DNA from: Polyangium sp. y55x31
GTDB taxonomy: Bacteria; Myxococcota_A; Polyangia; Polyangiales; Polyangiaceae
Assembly (NCBI RefSeq): GCF_029946505.1
Contig: NZ_JARZHG010000002.1
Span: 682,001 to 746,000, forward strand
Reading direction: 5' to 3'
Length of the DNA: 64,000 nt
Part shown: positions 44,070 through 53,059 of the stretch, piece by piece
How the letters are laid out: each line of letters begins with the position of its first letter
Position numbering within the stretch: position 1 is the stretch's first letter
Notes under the pieces: model-generated
The model's database searches: none
What the model was told of the DNA's origin: nothing
Seen by the model: the letters and a program-made list of their open reading frames with translations, nothing else
Translations under genes and position numbers: made by a program

Positions 44070-44855
44070 TTATTTGCCCTGGAACGAGGGGTCGCGCTTC
44101 TCCATCCAGGCGAGCACGCCCTCCATGCAGTCGGCCGACTGCAGGAGCTTCACCTGCCCAGCCTTCTCGCGATCGAGCGCCTCGTCGATGGTGCTGCCAA
44201 GGCTCGAGCGGACGGCGCGCTTGATCTCGGCATACGCAAGCGGCGGGCCCTTCGCGAGGCGCGCGGCGAGCTTCATCGTCTCGGCGCGGAGATCGGACGC
44301 GGGGAGCACGTGGTTCGCAAGGCCAAGCGAGAGCGCGCGATCCGCCGTGACGCGATCGCCCGTGAGCATGAGCTCCATCGCGCGCCCAAGGCCGATGAGG
44401 CGCGGCAACCAGAACGATCCGCCGCCGTCCGGCATGAGCCCGATCTTCACGAACCTCTCCTCCAGGTACGCATCCTGGCCGAGCATCCGGAGATCACACG
44501 CGAGCGCGAGGTCACAACCAAAGCCCACAGCCGGGCCCTCGACCATCGCGATGAACGGCTTCGGCGCGTTCACGATCGCGCGAATGATCCCGTGATAGCG
44601 ATCCATGATCGCGTCGAGGCCACCCGCGGCCTGCAAGCTGCCCATTGCGTTCTTGAGATCGGCGCCCGCGCAGAACGCGCCGCCCGCGCCCGTGAGCAGC
44701 ACCGCGCGCACCGACGCGTCCGCGCCGAGCCGCGGCAGCGTCTCGAGAAGCGCGCCGAGCAGCTCGTTGTCGAGCGCGTTCTTCGCCCGGGGCCTGTTCA
44801 ACGTGACGACGGCGACGGGGCCTTCGTGCTCGACCAAGAGGACCTGTTCGGACAT
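44070..44855 (-). CDS. Enoyl-CoA hydratase/isomerase
   Basis: Crotonase-fold enzyme of fatty-acid or related acyl-CoA metabolism. The 261-residue protein has the oxyanion-hole stretches VLLTGAGGAFCAGADLK and AMVEGPAVGFGCDLALACDLR. Its Asp and Glu positions (FVKIGLMPDGGGSFWLPRL) fit isomerase or hydratase members, with reaction type open. It is 5 bases downstream of mazG and probably co-transcribed. No fatty-acid operon surrounds it. Confidence 0.92.
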   Translation of the reverse strand: MSEQVLLVEHEGPVAVVTLNRPRAKNALDNELLGALLETLPRLGADASVRAVLLTGAGGAFCAGADLKNAMGSLQAAGGLDAIMDRYHGIIRAIVNAPKPFIAMVEGPAVGFGCDLALACDLRMLGQDAYLEERFVKIGLMPDGGGSFWLPRLIGLGRAMELMLTGDRVTADRALSLGLANHVLPASDLRAETMKLAARLAKGPPLAYAEIKRAVRSSLGSTIDEALDREKAGQVKLLQSADCMEGVLAWMEKRDPSFQGK

Positions 44856-44860
44856 GCGCT

Positions 44861-45706
44861 TTACCTACCCGATTTCTTGGACTCCTCCCAGTAGACGTCG
44901 AGCTCCTCGAGCGTGAGGTGATCCTCCCCGCCCGGATCGGGCCAGCCGCCATGGCGCTCGCGAACGCGGGCTTCGACATGGTCGAAGCGGCGCGTGAACT
45001 TGTCGATCGTGCGGCGCAGCGCGCTCTCGGCGTCCACGTTCACGTGCCGCGCGAGGTTCACCAGCGCGAAGAGCGCATCGCCGAGCTCCGCCTCGATCGC
45101 TCCCGTGTCGCCCGTCGCGATCGCCTCGTCGAGCTCGCGGATCTCCTCGGCCACCTTGGCCCGTGATCCCGCGACGTCCGGCCAGTCGAAGCCCACACGC
45201 GCGACCTTCTCGCCGATGCGCTGCGCCCGCACGAGCGCCGGCAAGCTGCGCGGCACGCCCGACAAGATCCCTTGTTCGGGCTTGTCCGCGCGCTCCTTCG
45301 CCTTGATGAGCTCCCAGTTGCGCAGGACCTCGTCCGCGCCCTCCACGGTCATGTCCGCGAAGACGTGCGGATGCCGCCGCACGAGCTTCTCGCAAATCGC
45401 GGCGACCACGTCGTCCGGCCCGAACGCCCCCTCCGCGCGCCCGAGCTCCGCCTGGAACACGACCTGCAGCAAGAGGTCGCCGAGCTCGCCGCGGAGCTCT
45501 TGGCGATCGCCCGCGTCGATCGCGTCGATCACCTCGCACGCCTCTTCGAGCACGTACTTGCGCAGCGTCTCGAACGACTGCTTTCTGTCCCAGGGGCAGC
45601 CATCCGGCGCGAGCAGGCGTTGCATGAGCTCGACGAGGCGGGGGAAGGTCTGACCGCGCTGCTCTTCGAGCGGGGGCACGACGACGGGATCAAAAGGCCT
45701 GGCCAT
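44861..45706 (-). CDS. mazG: Nucleoside triphosphate pyrophosphohydrolase MazG
   Basis: Removes pyrophosphate from NTPs, cleaning the nucleotide pool. The 281-residue protein has two MazG domains. The first is marked by CPWDRKQSFETLRKYVLEEACEV and GELGDLLLQVVF, the second by EEIRELDEAI and EAELGDALFALVNLARH. Start 45706 (MARPFDPVVV) is preferred to 45733. A strong ribosome site is lacking. It lies divergent to the propeller-protein gene. Confidence 0.93.
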   Translation of the reverse strand: MARPFDPVVVPPLEEQRGQTFPRLVELMQRLLAPDGCPWDRKQSFETLRKYVLEEACEVIDAIDAGDRQELRGELGDLLLQVVFQAELGRAEGAFGPDDVVAAICEKLVRRHPHVFADMTVEGADEVLRNWELIKAKERADKPEQGILSGVPRSLPALVRAQRIGEKVARVGFDWPDVAGSRAKVAEEIRELDEAIATGDTGAIEAELGDALFALVNLARHVNVDAESALRRTIDKFTRRFDHVEARVRERHGGWPDPGGEDHLTLEELDVYWEESKKSGR

Positions 45707-45780
45707 GACGAACCCGTAGCACGCGCGGCCCACGTGGTCCGTCCTCGTATCCCGCCCAGGCGCGCCAGAGGCCGGTTACC

Positions 45781-46950
45781 ATGCCGCGCGTGAACGCCTC
45801 GCCCCCCCCTCCGCCCGCGCCGGCGCGCTCGTGGCGCTGGGCCGTCCTCGCCATGGTCGTCGTTACGCAGGCCGTGTTTTTCTACACCCGCTGCGTGGTG
45901 GACGAACGCCCCACCGTGGACACGTTTGGAATGCCGAACCCGTACCTCGAGCGACCGATCATCCAGGATCGGGGCATGCTCGGCACGCGCGCGCCGGCGC
46001 AGCCCGGGGATCTCGTGGTCTCGCAGGGCAAGGCCCTCATCGCGGGCCTCGCGACCGATGGGACCCGCGTCTACTTCGGCGAGTCGCTCCTCGGGCAGCA
46101 GATTCTCGCGGTGCCCGTGGCGGGCGGCGCGGAAATCGTACTTGGATCGGGGCGCATGCCGCTCGACGTCGCGCTCGGTAAGGACGTGCTCGTCGTCGCG
46201 GACGGGGGCGGCCTCATGACCGACGGGCAAGGCACGATCACGGCCTTCCCGCTCGATGGATCGGGCGAGCCGCGCGTGCTCGCCTCGCGGCTCGTGCTGC
46301 CGAGCGCGGTGGCGGTCTCTGCGACGCACGCGTACTGGATCGACGGCGGCACCGTGGAGCGCGATTACATGGACGGCTTCGTGGCACGCGCGCCGCTCGC
46401 GGGCGGGGCGCACAAGGTGCTCGCGGCGGGCGAGCGCGCGCCGACTGGGCTCGCCGTGGACGCGACGCACGTGTACTGGGCGCGGCAAGACGTGAACAAG
46501 CAGGGCGAGGTCGTGCGGATGCCGATCGGCGGCGGCCCGATCGAGGTCATCTCGTATGGCCAGGACCGCGTCAAACGCATCACGGTCGTCGGGACGAACC
46601 TGTACTGGATCTCCGCGAAGGATCTCGAGGGGACGCGCGCCACGGTGCGCAGCGCGCCCGTCAAAGGCGGCCCCGCGCTGGACGTCGCGGTCGCCGAGAG
46701 CCGCATGTGCTCGATGGCGATCGACGGCGAGTCCGTCTACTGGTCGGATCCGGGCGAGATCACTGGGGCGGGCGCGAGCGTGCGCGGGCGCATCCTGAAG
46801 CAGCCCCTCGCGGGCGGTGAGCCGACGGTCCTCGCGAGCGGCCAGGATCGGCCGTGTTACGTCGCGGTGGACGCGGCGCACGTCTACTTCAGCACGCAGA
46901 GCCTGGAGCGGGTGAAACGGGCGCCGAAGAACCCGGCTTCAGCGCCTTGA
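45781..46950 (+). CDS. Membrane-anchored beta-propeller-like protein
   Basis: 389 residues. One N-terminal membrane anchor (WRWAVLAMVVVTQAVFFYTRCVV) follows a proline stretch. Six or so sheets of about 45-50 residues come next, marked by repeated VDATHVYWA, VSATHAYWIDG and VDAAHVYFST. This is typical of exported NHL/YVTN-like beta-propellers. Myxobacteria carry many such proteins with unknown ligands. No catalytic residues are seen. Confidence 0.75.
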   Translation: MPRVNASPPPPPAPARSWRWAVLAMVVVTQAVFFYTRCVVDERPTVDTFGMPNPYLERPIIQDRGMLGTRAPAQPGDLVVSQGKALIAGLATDGTRVYFGESLLGQQILAVPVAGGAEIVLGSGRMPLDVALGKDVLVVADGGGLMTDGQGTITAFPLDGSGEPRVLASRLVLPSAVAVSATHAYWIDGGTVERDYMDGFVARAPLAGGAHKVLAAGERAPTGLAVDATHVYWARQDVNKQGEVVRMPIGGGPIEVISYGQDRVKRITVVGTNLYWISAKDLEGTRATVRSAPVKGGPALDVAVAESRMCSMAIDGESVYWSDPGEITGAGASVRGRILKQPLAGGEPTVLASGQDRPCYVAVDAAHVYFSTQSLERVKRAPKNPASAP

Positions 46951-46954
46951 TGCT

Positions 46955-46977
46955 CCCCTCTCCGCGAGGGAGAGGGG
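46955..46977. terminator. Hairpin between the propeller-protein gene and the flavin reductase gene
   Basis: Perfect 9-bp stem (46955-46963 with 46969-46977) in a 45-base gap between convergent genes. It has no T-run, and is a plausible bidirectional terminator. Confidence 0.6.
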
Positions 46978-46995
46978 CTCAGGGTGAGGGAATCT

Positions 46996-47634
46996 TCAGA
47001 GCGACTTGGCGAGCTCGCCGGCGCGACCGATGGCTGCTTCGAGCGCCTCTTTCGCGACCTGCGGGCCGCCGAGGCCCATCGGCTCCGCGATGATTTCGTG
47101 GAACGGGCCGAGGCCCATGAGCCCGAGGATCGTCTTGAGGTATGGCACCTGAAAATCCCACGAAGCGAAGGGCGATCCCGGCGGATACGCGCCGTCGCGC
47201 GACACGAGCAGGACGACGGGGCGCCCGCCGAGCAGGCCTTTGAACTCGCCCTTCTGCACCTCGAATGTGAGGCGCGCCTGCACGACCGCGTCGATCCAGC
47301 GCTTGAGCTGCCACGGGACCGAGAGGTTCCACATGGGCGTGGAGAGCACGATCAGGTTCGCCTGGTGGAGCTGATCGGTCCACCGGCTGAGCGCGTTCCA
47401 GCGCGTGGCCATCTCCTCGTCGAGCTCGCCCTCGCCGTACAGCATCTCGAACTTGGTCTGGACGTCCCACTCGTCCCAGGCCGGCAGCTTCTCCGCGTCC
47501 CGCACGAGATCGACCTCGACGCGATGCGTGTCGGGGTTCTTCTCCAAGTATGCGCTGAAAAACGCGTTACGAAGCTTGCGCGTCCGCGAGCGCTCGGCCC
47601 GCGGAAGCGCGAACAAGTCCAGCACGATCCCCAT
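46996..47634 (-). CDS. FMN-dependent NAD(P)H oxidoreductase (AzoR/flavodoxin-fold)
   Basis: 212-residue flavodoxin-fold reductase. It has SRTRKLRNAFFSAYLEKNP near the N-terminus for FMN phosphate, the flavin-binding STPMWNLSVPWQLKRWID and the loop LLVSRDGAYPPGSPF. These match azo- or quinone reductases such as AzoR. It probably reduces quinones with NADH. The ATG at 47634 is preferred. Orphan in this neighbourhood. Confidence 0.87.
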   Translation of the reverse strand: MGIVLDLFALPRAERSRTRKLRNAFFSAYLEKNPDTHRVEVDLVRDAEKLPAWDEWDVQTKFEMLYGEGELDEEMATRWNALSRWTDQLHQANLIVLSTPMWNLSVPWQLKRWIDAVVQARLTFEVQKGEFKGLLGGRPVVLLVSRDGAYPPGSPFASWDFQVPYLKTILGLMGLGPFHEIIAEPMGLGGPQVAKEALEAAIGRAGELAKSL

Positions 47635-47685
47635 GACGTTTTTCTCTTCCCCTTGTTCGCAAGAGCCGCGAGGCGAGCCCGACGA

Positions 47686-48291
47686 TCAGGCGACGGCCGC
47701 CCACTCGACGTCGAACTCGAGCTGCGACCCTTGCGCGCCCGACGTGCTCCGGAGCCCTCGCGCGAGGTTGCGCACGCCGGCAAGCAGCGGCTCGTTCGAC
47801 GTGGAGAGCCACGCGCCGCCGATCGCGACCTGACCATCGATGTGCACGCGGAAGCTCACCTTCTCGCGCGCGGCCGAGATCTCGAACGTCCCTGCGCCAC
47901 GGGTGAGCGCGAAGCGGGCGAGATCCGAGACGGCCGACTGCAGAAGCATGCCTCGGTTCCACTCCATCCCGAGGTAGACGCAGAGGTACCGGACGTAGTT
48001 GCGCAGGGTGATCACCGAGATGTCGTCCTTCACGACGACCGTCTTCATCGGCTTCGGCACCGCGCCCATTTCTCGGAGCAGCTTGCGCTCGAGCTCGGTG
48101 GCCTCTTCCACGCTGAGCTCGCGGAGGTTACGCACGAGGAAGCTGATCAGGCTCGCCTTGCCTTCGGAATCCAGCGCGTCGATGTCCTTGTCGGCACGCG
48201 CTCCCAGCACCTCCACAGCGGCGTCGAGGGACGAACCATCGACATACTTCGTCGCCACTCGCCGCGCTGCCTGGGAAAAGCTGACACCCAT
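47686..48291 (-). CDS. Protein of unknown function with an RsbT-like C-terminus
   Basis: 201 residues. The N-terminal half is helical (MGVSFSQAARRVATKY; ALDSEGKASLISFLVRNLREL). The C-terminal half recalls anti-sigma-factor or RsbT-like ATPases (LLQSAVSDLARFALTRGAGTF, then ARGLRSTSGAQGSQLEF) but lacks the clear Asn and Gly boxes for ATP. It may be a degenerate regulator. It lies 51 bases before the flavin reductase gene in the same direction. Function unknown. Confidence 0.55.
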   Translation of the reverse strand: MGVSFSQAARRVATKYVDGSSLDAAVEVLGARADKDIDALDSEGKASLISFLVRNLRELSVEEATELERKLLREMGAVPKPMKTVVVKDDISVITLRNYVRYLCVYLGMEWNRGMLLQSAVSDLARFALTRGAGTFEISAAREKVSFRVHIDGQVAIGGAWLSTSNEPLLAGVRNLARGLRSTSGAQGSQLEFDVEWAAVA

Positions 48292-48487
48292 GGTGTACTC
48301 CCTAGGTCCGTTCTTTTTCGGGATTCACCCAGGCTACGACAGATTCCATCACCCGTAAAGCAAACGGGCCCGAGGGTCCGTCTCGGCCGTTTCGACGGCC
48401 GATCCCGACGTTTCGAGTCTGTGCTCGCGGCAACTCTTGTTCGCTCCCTTGCCGCTACGTCTCGCGCGCATTAACCACGACGCCATC

Positions 48488-49675
48488 GTGAAGCCTGCCG
48501 CATCCGTTCATCCCATCGCGCGCCTCCCCGAAGAATGGCGCGACGCGCTCACCTCGCGCGGCGAGCGGGCCTTCGCGGCCAAGCAGATCTTCGGCTGGAT
48601 CCACCGTCACGGCGTCGTCGATCCCGCCGCGATGACCAACGTGTCCGCGCGCCTGCGCGCCTCGCTCGCCGAGGAGGGGCTCGGCTCCATCGCCGAGATC
48701 GTGCACGTCCATCGCTCGGCCGACGGCACGCGCAAGCTCGTCGTGCGCTTGAAGGACGGCGCCACGATCGAGACGGTCCTCCTTCCCGCGGTGAGCGGCC
48801 CCGGCGCGCGCTCCGAGCCCGACATCGACGCCGACGCGGCCGTCGCGGACGACGAGGAGGAGGAGGACGACGCGGCGGCGGAGGAGGCGTTCCGCGGCAA
48901 GATCCGCGTGACCCAGTGCATCTCCACGCAGGTCGGCTGCGCGATGGGCTGCGTGTTCTGCGCGAGCGGCGTGGCCGGGTGGAAGCGGCACCTCGGGCCG
49001 GAGGAGATCGTCGCGCAGGTCCTGCTCGGACGCGCGCTGCTCGATGAAGGCGAGGCGCTGCGGAACGTCGTGTTCATGGGCATGGGCGAACCGCTGCACA
49101 ACTACGACGGCACGGCCCGCGCGCTCCGGCTGCTCACGCACCCCGACGGGATCGCGCTCTCCACGCGCCGCGTGACCGTCTCGACCTCGGGCCTCGTCCC
49201 GGAGATCGAGCGGCTCGGGCGTGATTTCAACGGGCAGATCGCGCTCGCGATCTCGCTCCACGCGGCCGACGACGAGAGCCGCTCGGCGCTGATGCCGATC
49301 AACAAGAAGTACCCGATCGCGGAGCTCCTCGCGGCGCTCAAGGCCTACCCGATGCAGCGGCGCCGGCGCATCACGATCGAGTACACGCTCGTCTCCGGGA
49401 AAAACGACGACGTCGCCGAGGCGAAGAAGCTCGCGCGGCTCCTCCGAGGCGTGCCGGTGAAGATTAATTTGATCCCGATGAACCCCATCGAGGCCTCGAC
49501 GCTCGGTCCACCCGAGATGGCGCGCGTCTTCGCGTTCCAGAAGGCCCTCGTGGACGCGGGTTACTCGTGCTTCATCCGGCGCCGGCGCGGCGACGACGTC
49601 TCGGCCGCGTGTGGGCAGCTCGTGCTGCTCGGGGCGAAGCCCAAGGTCAAAGGATTCAGGAAGTCGGCTTCGTAA
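48488..49675 (+). CDS. rlmN: 23S rRNA/tRNA adenine C2 methyltransferase RlmN
   Basis: Radical-SAM enzyme methylating A2503 of 23S rRNA and A37 of tRNAs. The 395-residue protein has the 4Fe-4S motif CAMGCVFC (Cys151, 155, 158), the SAM stretch FMGMGEPLHNYD, and the C-terminal methyl-accepting Cys in SAACGQL (about residue 377). Between the N-terminal domain and the cluster it carries a 25-residue acidic insert (residues 110-134, rich in Asp, Glu and Ala). GTG 48488 gives the usual N-terminus; the frame is open to a TTG at 48437. Confidence 0.95.
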   Translation: MKPAASVHPIARLPEEWRDALTSRGERAFAAKQIFGWIHRHGVVDPAAMTNVSARLRASLAEEGLGSIAEIVHVHRSADGTRKLVVRLKDGATIETVLLPAVSGPGARSEPDIDADAAVADDEEEEDDAAAEEAFRGKIRVTQCISTQVGCAMGCVFCASGVAGWKRHLGPEEIVAQVLLGRALLDEGEALRNVVFMGMGEPLHNYDGTARALRLLTHPDGIALSTRRVTVSTSGLVPEIERLGRDFNGQIALAISLHAADDESRSALMPINKKYPIAELLAALKAYPMQRRRRITIEYTLVSGKNDDVAEAKKLARLLRGVPVKINLIPMNPIEASTLGPPEMARVFAFQKALVDAGYSCFIRRRRGDDVSAACGQLVLLGAKPKVKGFRKSAS

Positions 49676-49724
49676 ATCGACCGCTCTTGACGTCCCGCGG
49701 GCACACGCCCAGATCGCTGGGACC

Positions 49725-51119
49725 GTGTTCGAAAAGATCCTCATCGCCAACCGCGGCGAAATCGCCTGCCGCGTCGCCCGTACCTGCAAGCGCCTCGGGA
49801 TTCCCGTCGTCGCCGTCTACTCGGACGCCGACGCGAATGCCCCGCACGTCCACATGGCCGACGAGGCCGTGCGTATCGGGCCGCCGCCCGTCAAGGACAG
49901 CTACCTCTCGATCGAGGCGGTCATCGCCGCGGCCAAGCAGACCGGCGCGCGCGCGATCCACCCGGGCTACGGCCTGCTCAGCGAAAAAGAGGCCTTCTGC
50001 CGCGCGGTGAACGACGCCGGCATCGTCTTCATCGGTCCGCGCCCCGAGGCGCTCGACGCCTTCGGCGACAAGATCAAGGCGCGCGAGGTGGCCAAGCGCG
50101 TGAACGTGTCTCCGCCGCCCGGCACGGACGGGCCGATCAGCGCGGACGACGTCGAGTTCGCCACGCGCGAGGCCGAGCGCATTGGCCTGCCGATCCTGGT
50201 GAAGGCTGCGGGCGGCGGCGGCGGCATCGGCATGCAGATCGTCGAGGACCTCGGAAAACTGCCGCGCGCCCTCACGGCTTGCTCGGATCGCGGCAAGAGC
50301 GCGTTCGGCGACGCGCGCGTCTACCTCGAGCGCTACATGCGCGCGCCCAAGCACATCGAGGTGCAGATCCTGGCCGACACGCACGGGAACGTGGTCGCGC
50401 TCGGCGAACGCGAGTGCAGCGTGCAGCGCCGGCACCAGAAGATCGTGGAGGAGTCGCCCTCGCCGGCCCCGTTTTTCCAGGGCGAAGCGGGCGAGGCCAA
50501 ACGGAAGGAGCTCTTCGAGCAGGCCAAGCGCATCGTCCGGAGCGTCGGGTACATCGGCGCCGGCACGGTCGAGTTCGTCGCCTCGGGCGACGGCGACATC
50601 TTCTTCCTCGAGGTCAACGCGCGGCTCCAGGTCGAGCACTGCGTGACCGAGATGGTCTGGGGGATCGACCTCGTCGAGCAGCAGATCCGCGTCGCCGCCG
50701 GCGAGCGCCTCGCGCCCGAGGTGCTCGCGGCCGAGGGGCGAGGGCACTCGATCGAGGCGCGCGTCTACGCCGAGGATCCCGCGAAAAAGTTCGCCCCGCA
50801 GCCCGGGCGCATCGCGAAGCTCGTCTGGGCCCCGGCCGGCGGCGATCTGCGGATCGAGACCGGGGTCGAGGAGGGCTCGGAGGTCACGCCCTTCTACGAT
50901 CCGATGATCGCCAAGATCGTCGCGTCCGGCCGGAGCCGCGCCGAGGCGATCGCCCGGCTCGACGAGGCGCTCGCCCAGACCACGCTCGAGCTCGTGGGCC
51001 CCGCCGGGCCGGCTGCGACGAACCTTCCGTTCCTCCGCCAGGTCCTCGCGTCGGAGGCATTCGTGGGGGGACGGTACGACACGCTCTTCGCGGAGGCGCT
51101 GGCGAAAGAGAAGCGGTGA
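49725..51119 (+). CDS. accC: Biotin carboxylase subunit of acyl-CoA carboxylase
   Basis: ATP-grasp enzyme that carboxylates biotin for acetyl- or propionyl-CoA carboxylase. The 464-residue protein starts VFEKILIANRGEIACR at GTG 49725. It has the ATP loop GGGGGIGM, ECSVQRRHQKIVEESPS and FLEVNARLQVEH. There is no biotin carrier domain, so the carrier and carboxyltransferase are separate genes outside the window. It is 16 bases before the phosphohexomutase gene. Confidence 0.93.
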   Translation: MFEKILIANRGEIACRVARTCKRLGIPVVAVYSDADANAPHVHMADEAVRIGPPPVKDSYLSIEAVIAAAKQTGARAIHPGYGLLSEKEAFCRAVNDAGIVFIGPRPEALDAFGDKIKAREVAKRVNVSPPPGTDGPISADDVEFATREAERIGLPILVKAAGGGGGIGMQIVEDLGKLPRALTACSDRGKSAFGDARVYLERYMRAPKHIEVQILADTHGNVVALGERECSVQRRHQKIVEESPSPAPFFQGEAGEAKRKELFEQAKRIVRSVGYIGAGTVEFVASGDGDIFFLEVNARLQVEHCVTEMVWGIDLVEQQIRVAAGERLAPEVLAAEGRGHSIEARVYAEDPAKKFAPQPGRIAKLVWAPAGGDLRIETGVEEGSEVTPFYDPMIAKIVASGRSRAEAIARLDEALAQTTLELVGPAGPAATNLPFLRQVLASEAFVGGRYDTLFAEALAKEKR

Positions 51120-51135
51120 TACAACTGTCCGCACG

Positions 51136-52938
51136 ATGACCGACCTCCTCGAACGCGCCCGAAGCTGGATCGAAGCCGACCCCGATCCCGAGACCCGCAA
51201 AGAGCTCACCCACCTCGTCGACGTCGCCTCCTCCGCCGCTGATCCGGCGCAGAAGGCGAGCGCTTTGCGGGACCTCGGCGAGCGCTTCGCGGGTCCGCTC
51301 GAGTTCGGCACGGCGGGGCTACGAGGCGTCATCGGCGCGGGCGAGACCCGCATGAACCGCGCGGTCGTTCTGCGGACGACGGCCGGGCTCGCGCGGTACC
51401 TGCTCGCGACGGACGAGGCCGCCGCGCGCGCGTGTGGGGTCGTGATCGGCTACGACGGCCGGCGGATGAGCCGCGAGTTCGCCGAGGACACCGCGTGCGC
51501 TTTCGCCGCGGCCGGCATCCCGGCGATCCTCTCGCCGATCCCCTGCCCCACGCCCGTCACGGCGTACGCGGTGCAGGCGCTCGGGGCCGTCGCGGGCGTC
51601 ATGATCACGGCCAGCCACAACCCGCCCGAATACAACGGCTACAAGGTCTACTGGGGCAACGGCGCGCAGATCATCCCGCCGCACGACAAGGGCATCGCGG
51701 CCGCGATCGACGCCTCGCCGGCGGCGAAGGACGTGCCCCGATCGGATCTCGAAGCGGCCCGCGCGCAAGGGCTCGTTCGTTCGTTCCCAAACGATCTCGA
51801 CGATCGGTACCTCGCCGCGATCGCAGCACTCTCGGTGCGGGGTGACGGCGATCGATCGCTCTCGATCGTGTACACGCCGCTGCACGGCGTGGGGAACCGG
51901 CTCGTGCGGGCGGCGCTCGCGGCCGCGGGGTTTGCCCGGGTCACGACCGTGCCCGAGCAAGCGGAGCCGGACGGCGCGTTCCCGACCGTGGCCTTCCCGA
52001 ACCCCGAGGAGAAGGGCGCGATGGATCTGTCCTTCGCGCTCGCTGCGCGCGAGGGCGCGACGCTCATCCTGGCGAACGATCCCGACGTCGATCGCCTCGC
52101 CGTCGCCGTACGCCGCTCCGAGGGTGGATACGTGCAGCTCACGGGCAACCAGGTCGGCACACTGCTCGGCCATTACTTGCTCACGCGCACGCCGGCTTGC
52201 CTCGCGGACGACGTCCCCGTCGAGGACGCGGGGAAAAAACTCGTGATCGCGTCGATCGTCTCGTCGCCCATGCTCGGCGCGATCGCGCGCGCGCTCGGGG
52301 TCCGCTACGAGGAGACGCTGACGGGCTTCAAGTGGATCGCGAACCGCGCGATGGATCTCGAACGTACGGAGGGCGCGACGTTCGTCTTCGGGTACGAGGA
52401 GGCGCTCGGGTACACGGTGGGCACGCTCGTGCGTGACAAGGACGGGATCGGCGCGGCGCTACTCTTCGCGGAGCTTGCGAGCGTGCTCCAGGCTGGTGGC
52501 AAGAGCGTGCTCGACGAGCTCGAGGCCCTCTCGCGCCGGTATGGCCTCTATGCGAGTGGCCAGCGCTCGGTGACGCTGCCTGGCACCGAGGGTGTCGCGC
52601 AGATCCAGGCCGCGATGGATCGGCTGCGCGCCTCGAAGCCCTCGCATGTCGGCGCGCTCGCCGTGCTGGCGCTCTCCGATTTCCAGGCGCAGGTCCGCAC
52701 GCTCCCGGACGGCCGCACCGAGCCGCTCACGCTCCCGAAGAGCAACATGATCGCGCTGGATCTCGAGGGCGGCAGCCGCATCATCGCGCGGCCGAGCGGG
52801 ACCGAGCCGAAGATCAAATTCTACTTCGACATCCGCGAGCCCATCACGCCGGGTGAGGCTGTCGCCGTGGCCGAGGAACGCGCCAAGACGCGCATGGCCG
52901 AACTCGAAACATCCCTCTCTGCGATCGTGGGCATCTGA
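51136..52938 (+). CDS. Phosphoglucomutase/phosphomannomutase
   Basis: Alpha-D-phosphohexomutase linking hexose-1- and hexose-6-phosphates for glycan and storage sugar. The 600-residue protein has the phosphoserine loop TASHNPPEYNGYK with Ser160, the metal loop NDPDVDRLAVA, the sugar-binding FGYEEALGY and the phosphate-binding RPSGTEPKIKFY. The size and sequence fit the PgcA/PGM2 group. It ends 7 bases before repeat copy B. Confidence 0.93.
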   Translation: MTDLLERARSWIEADPDPETRKELTHLVDVASSAADPAQKASALRDLGERFAGPLEFGTAGLRGVIGAGETRMNRAVVLRTTAGLARYLLATDEAAARACGVVIGYDGRRMSREFAEDTACAFAAAGIPAILSPIPCPTPVTAYAVQALGAVAGVMITASHNPPEYNGYKVYWGNGAQIIPPHDKGIAAAIDASPAAKDVPRSDLEAARAQGLVRSFPNDLDDRYLAAIAALSVRGDGDRSLSIVYTPLHGVGNRLVRAALAAAGFARVTTVPEQAEPDGAFPTVAFPNPEEKGAMDLSFALAAREGATLILANDPDVDRLAVAVRRSEGGYVQLTGNQVGTLLGHYLLTRTPACLADDVPVEDAGKKLVIASIVSSPMLGAIARALGVRYEETLTGFKWIANRAMDLERTEGATFVFGYEEALGYTVGTLVRDKDGIGAALLFAELASVLQAGGKSVLDELEALSRRYGLYASGQRSVTLPGTEGVAQIQAAMDRLRASKPSHVGALAVLALSDFQAQVRTLPDGRTEPLTLPKSNMIALDLEGGSRIIARPSGTEPKIKFYFDIREPITPGEAVAVAEERAKTRMAELETSLSAIVGI

Positions 52939-52945
52939 CCTCCCT

Positions 52946-53047
52946 TGCATCGACCGCATCGCGGTCGATGCACCCAAGGTCCAGGGCTGGCCCTGGTCCG
53001 GGTGCAGGGGCGGACAGCCCCTGCTCGGGTCCGGGGTGAAACCCCGG
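52946..53047 (-). repeat. Four-hairpin intergenic element, copy B
   Basis: Mirror orientation of copy A: variable stem 52946-52972 (loop ATC), then 52981-52996, 53004-53024 (loop GGACA) and 53031-53047. It fills the gap between the convergent mutase and scfR-type genes. The variable stem is the same 12 bp as in copy A. Confidence 0.9.
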
Positions 53048-53059
53048 CGCCACGCCGCC

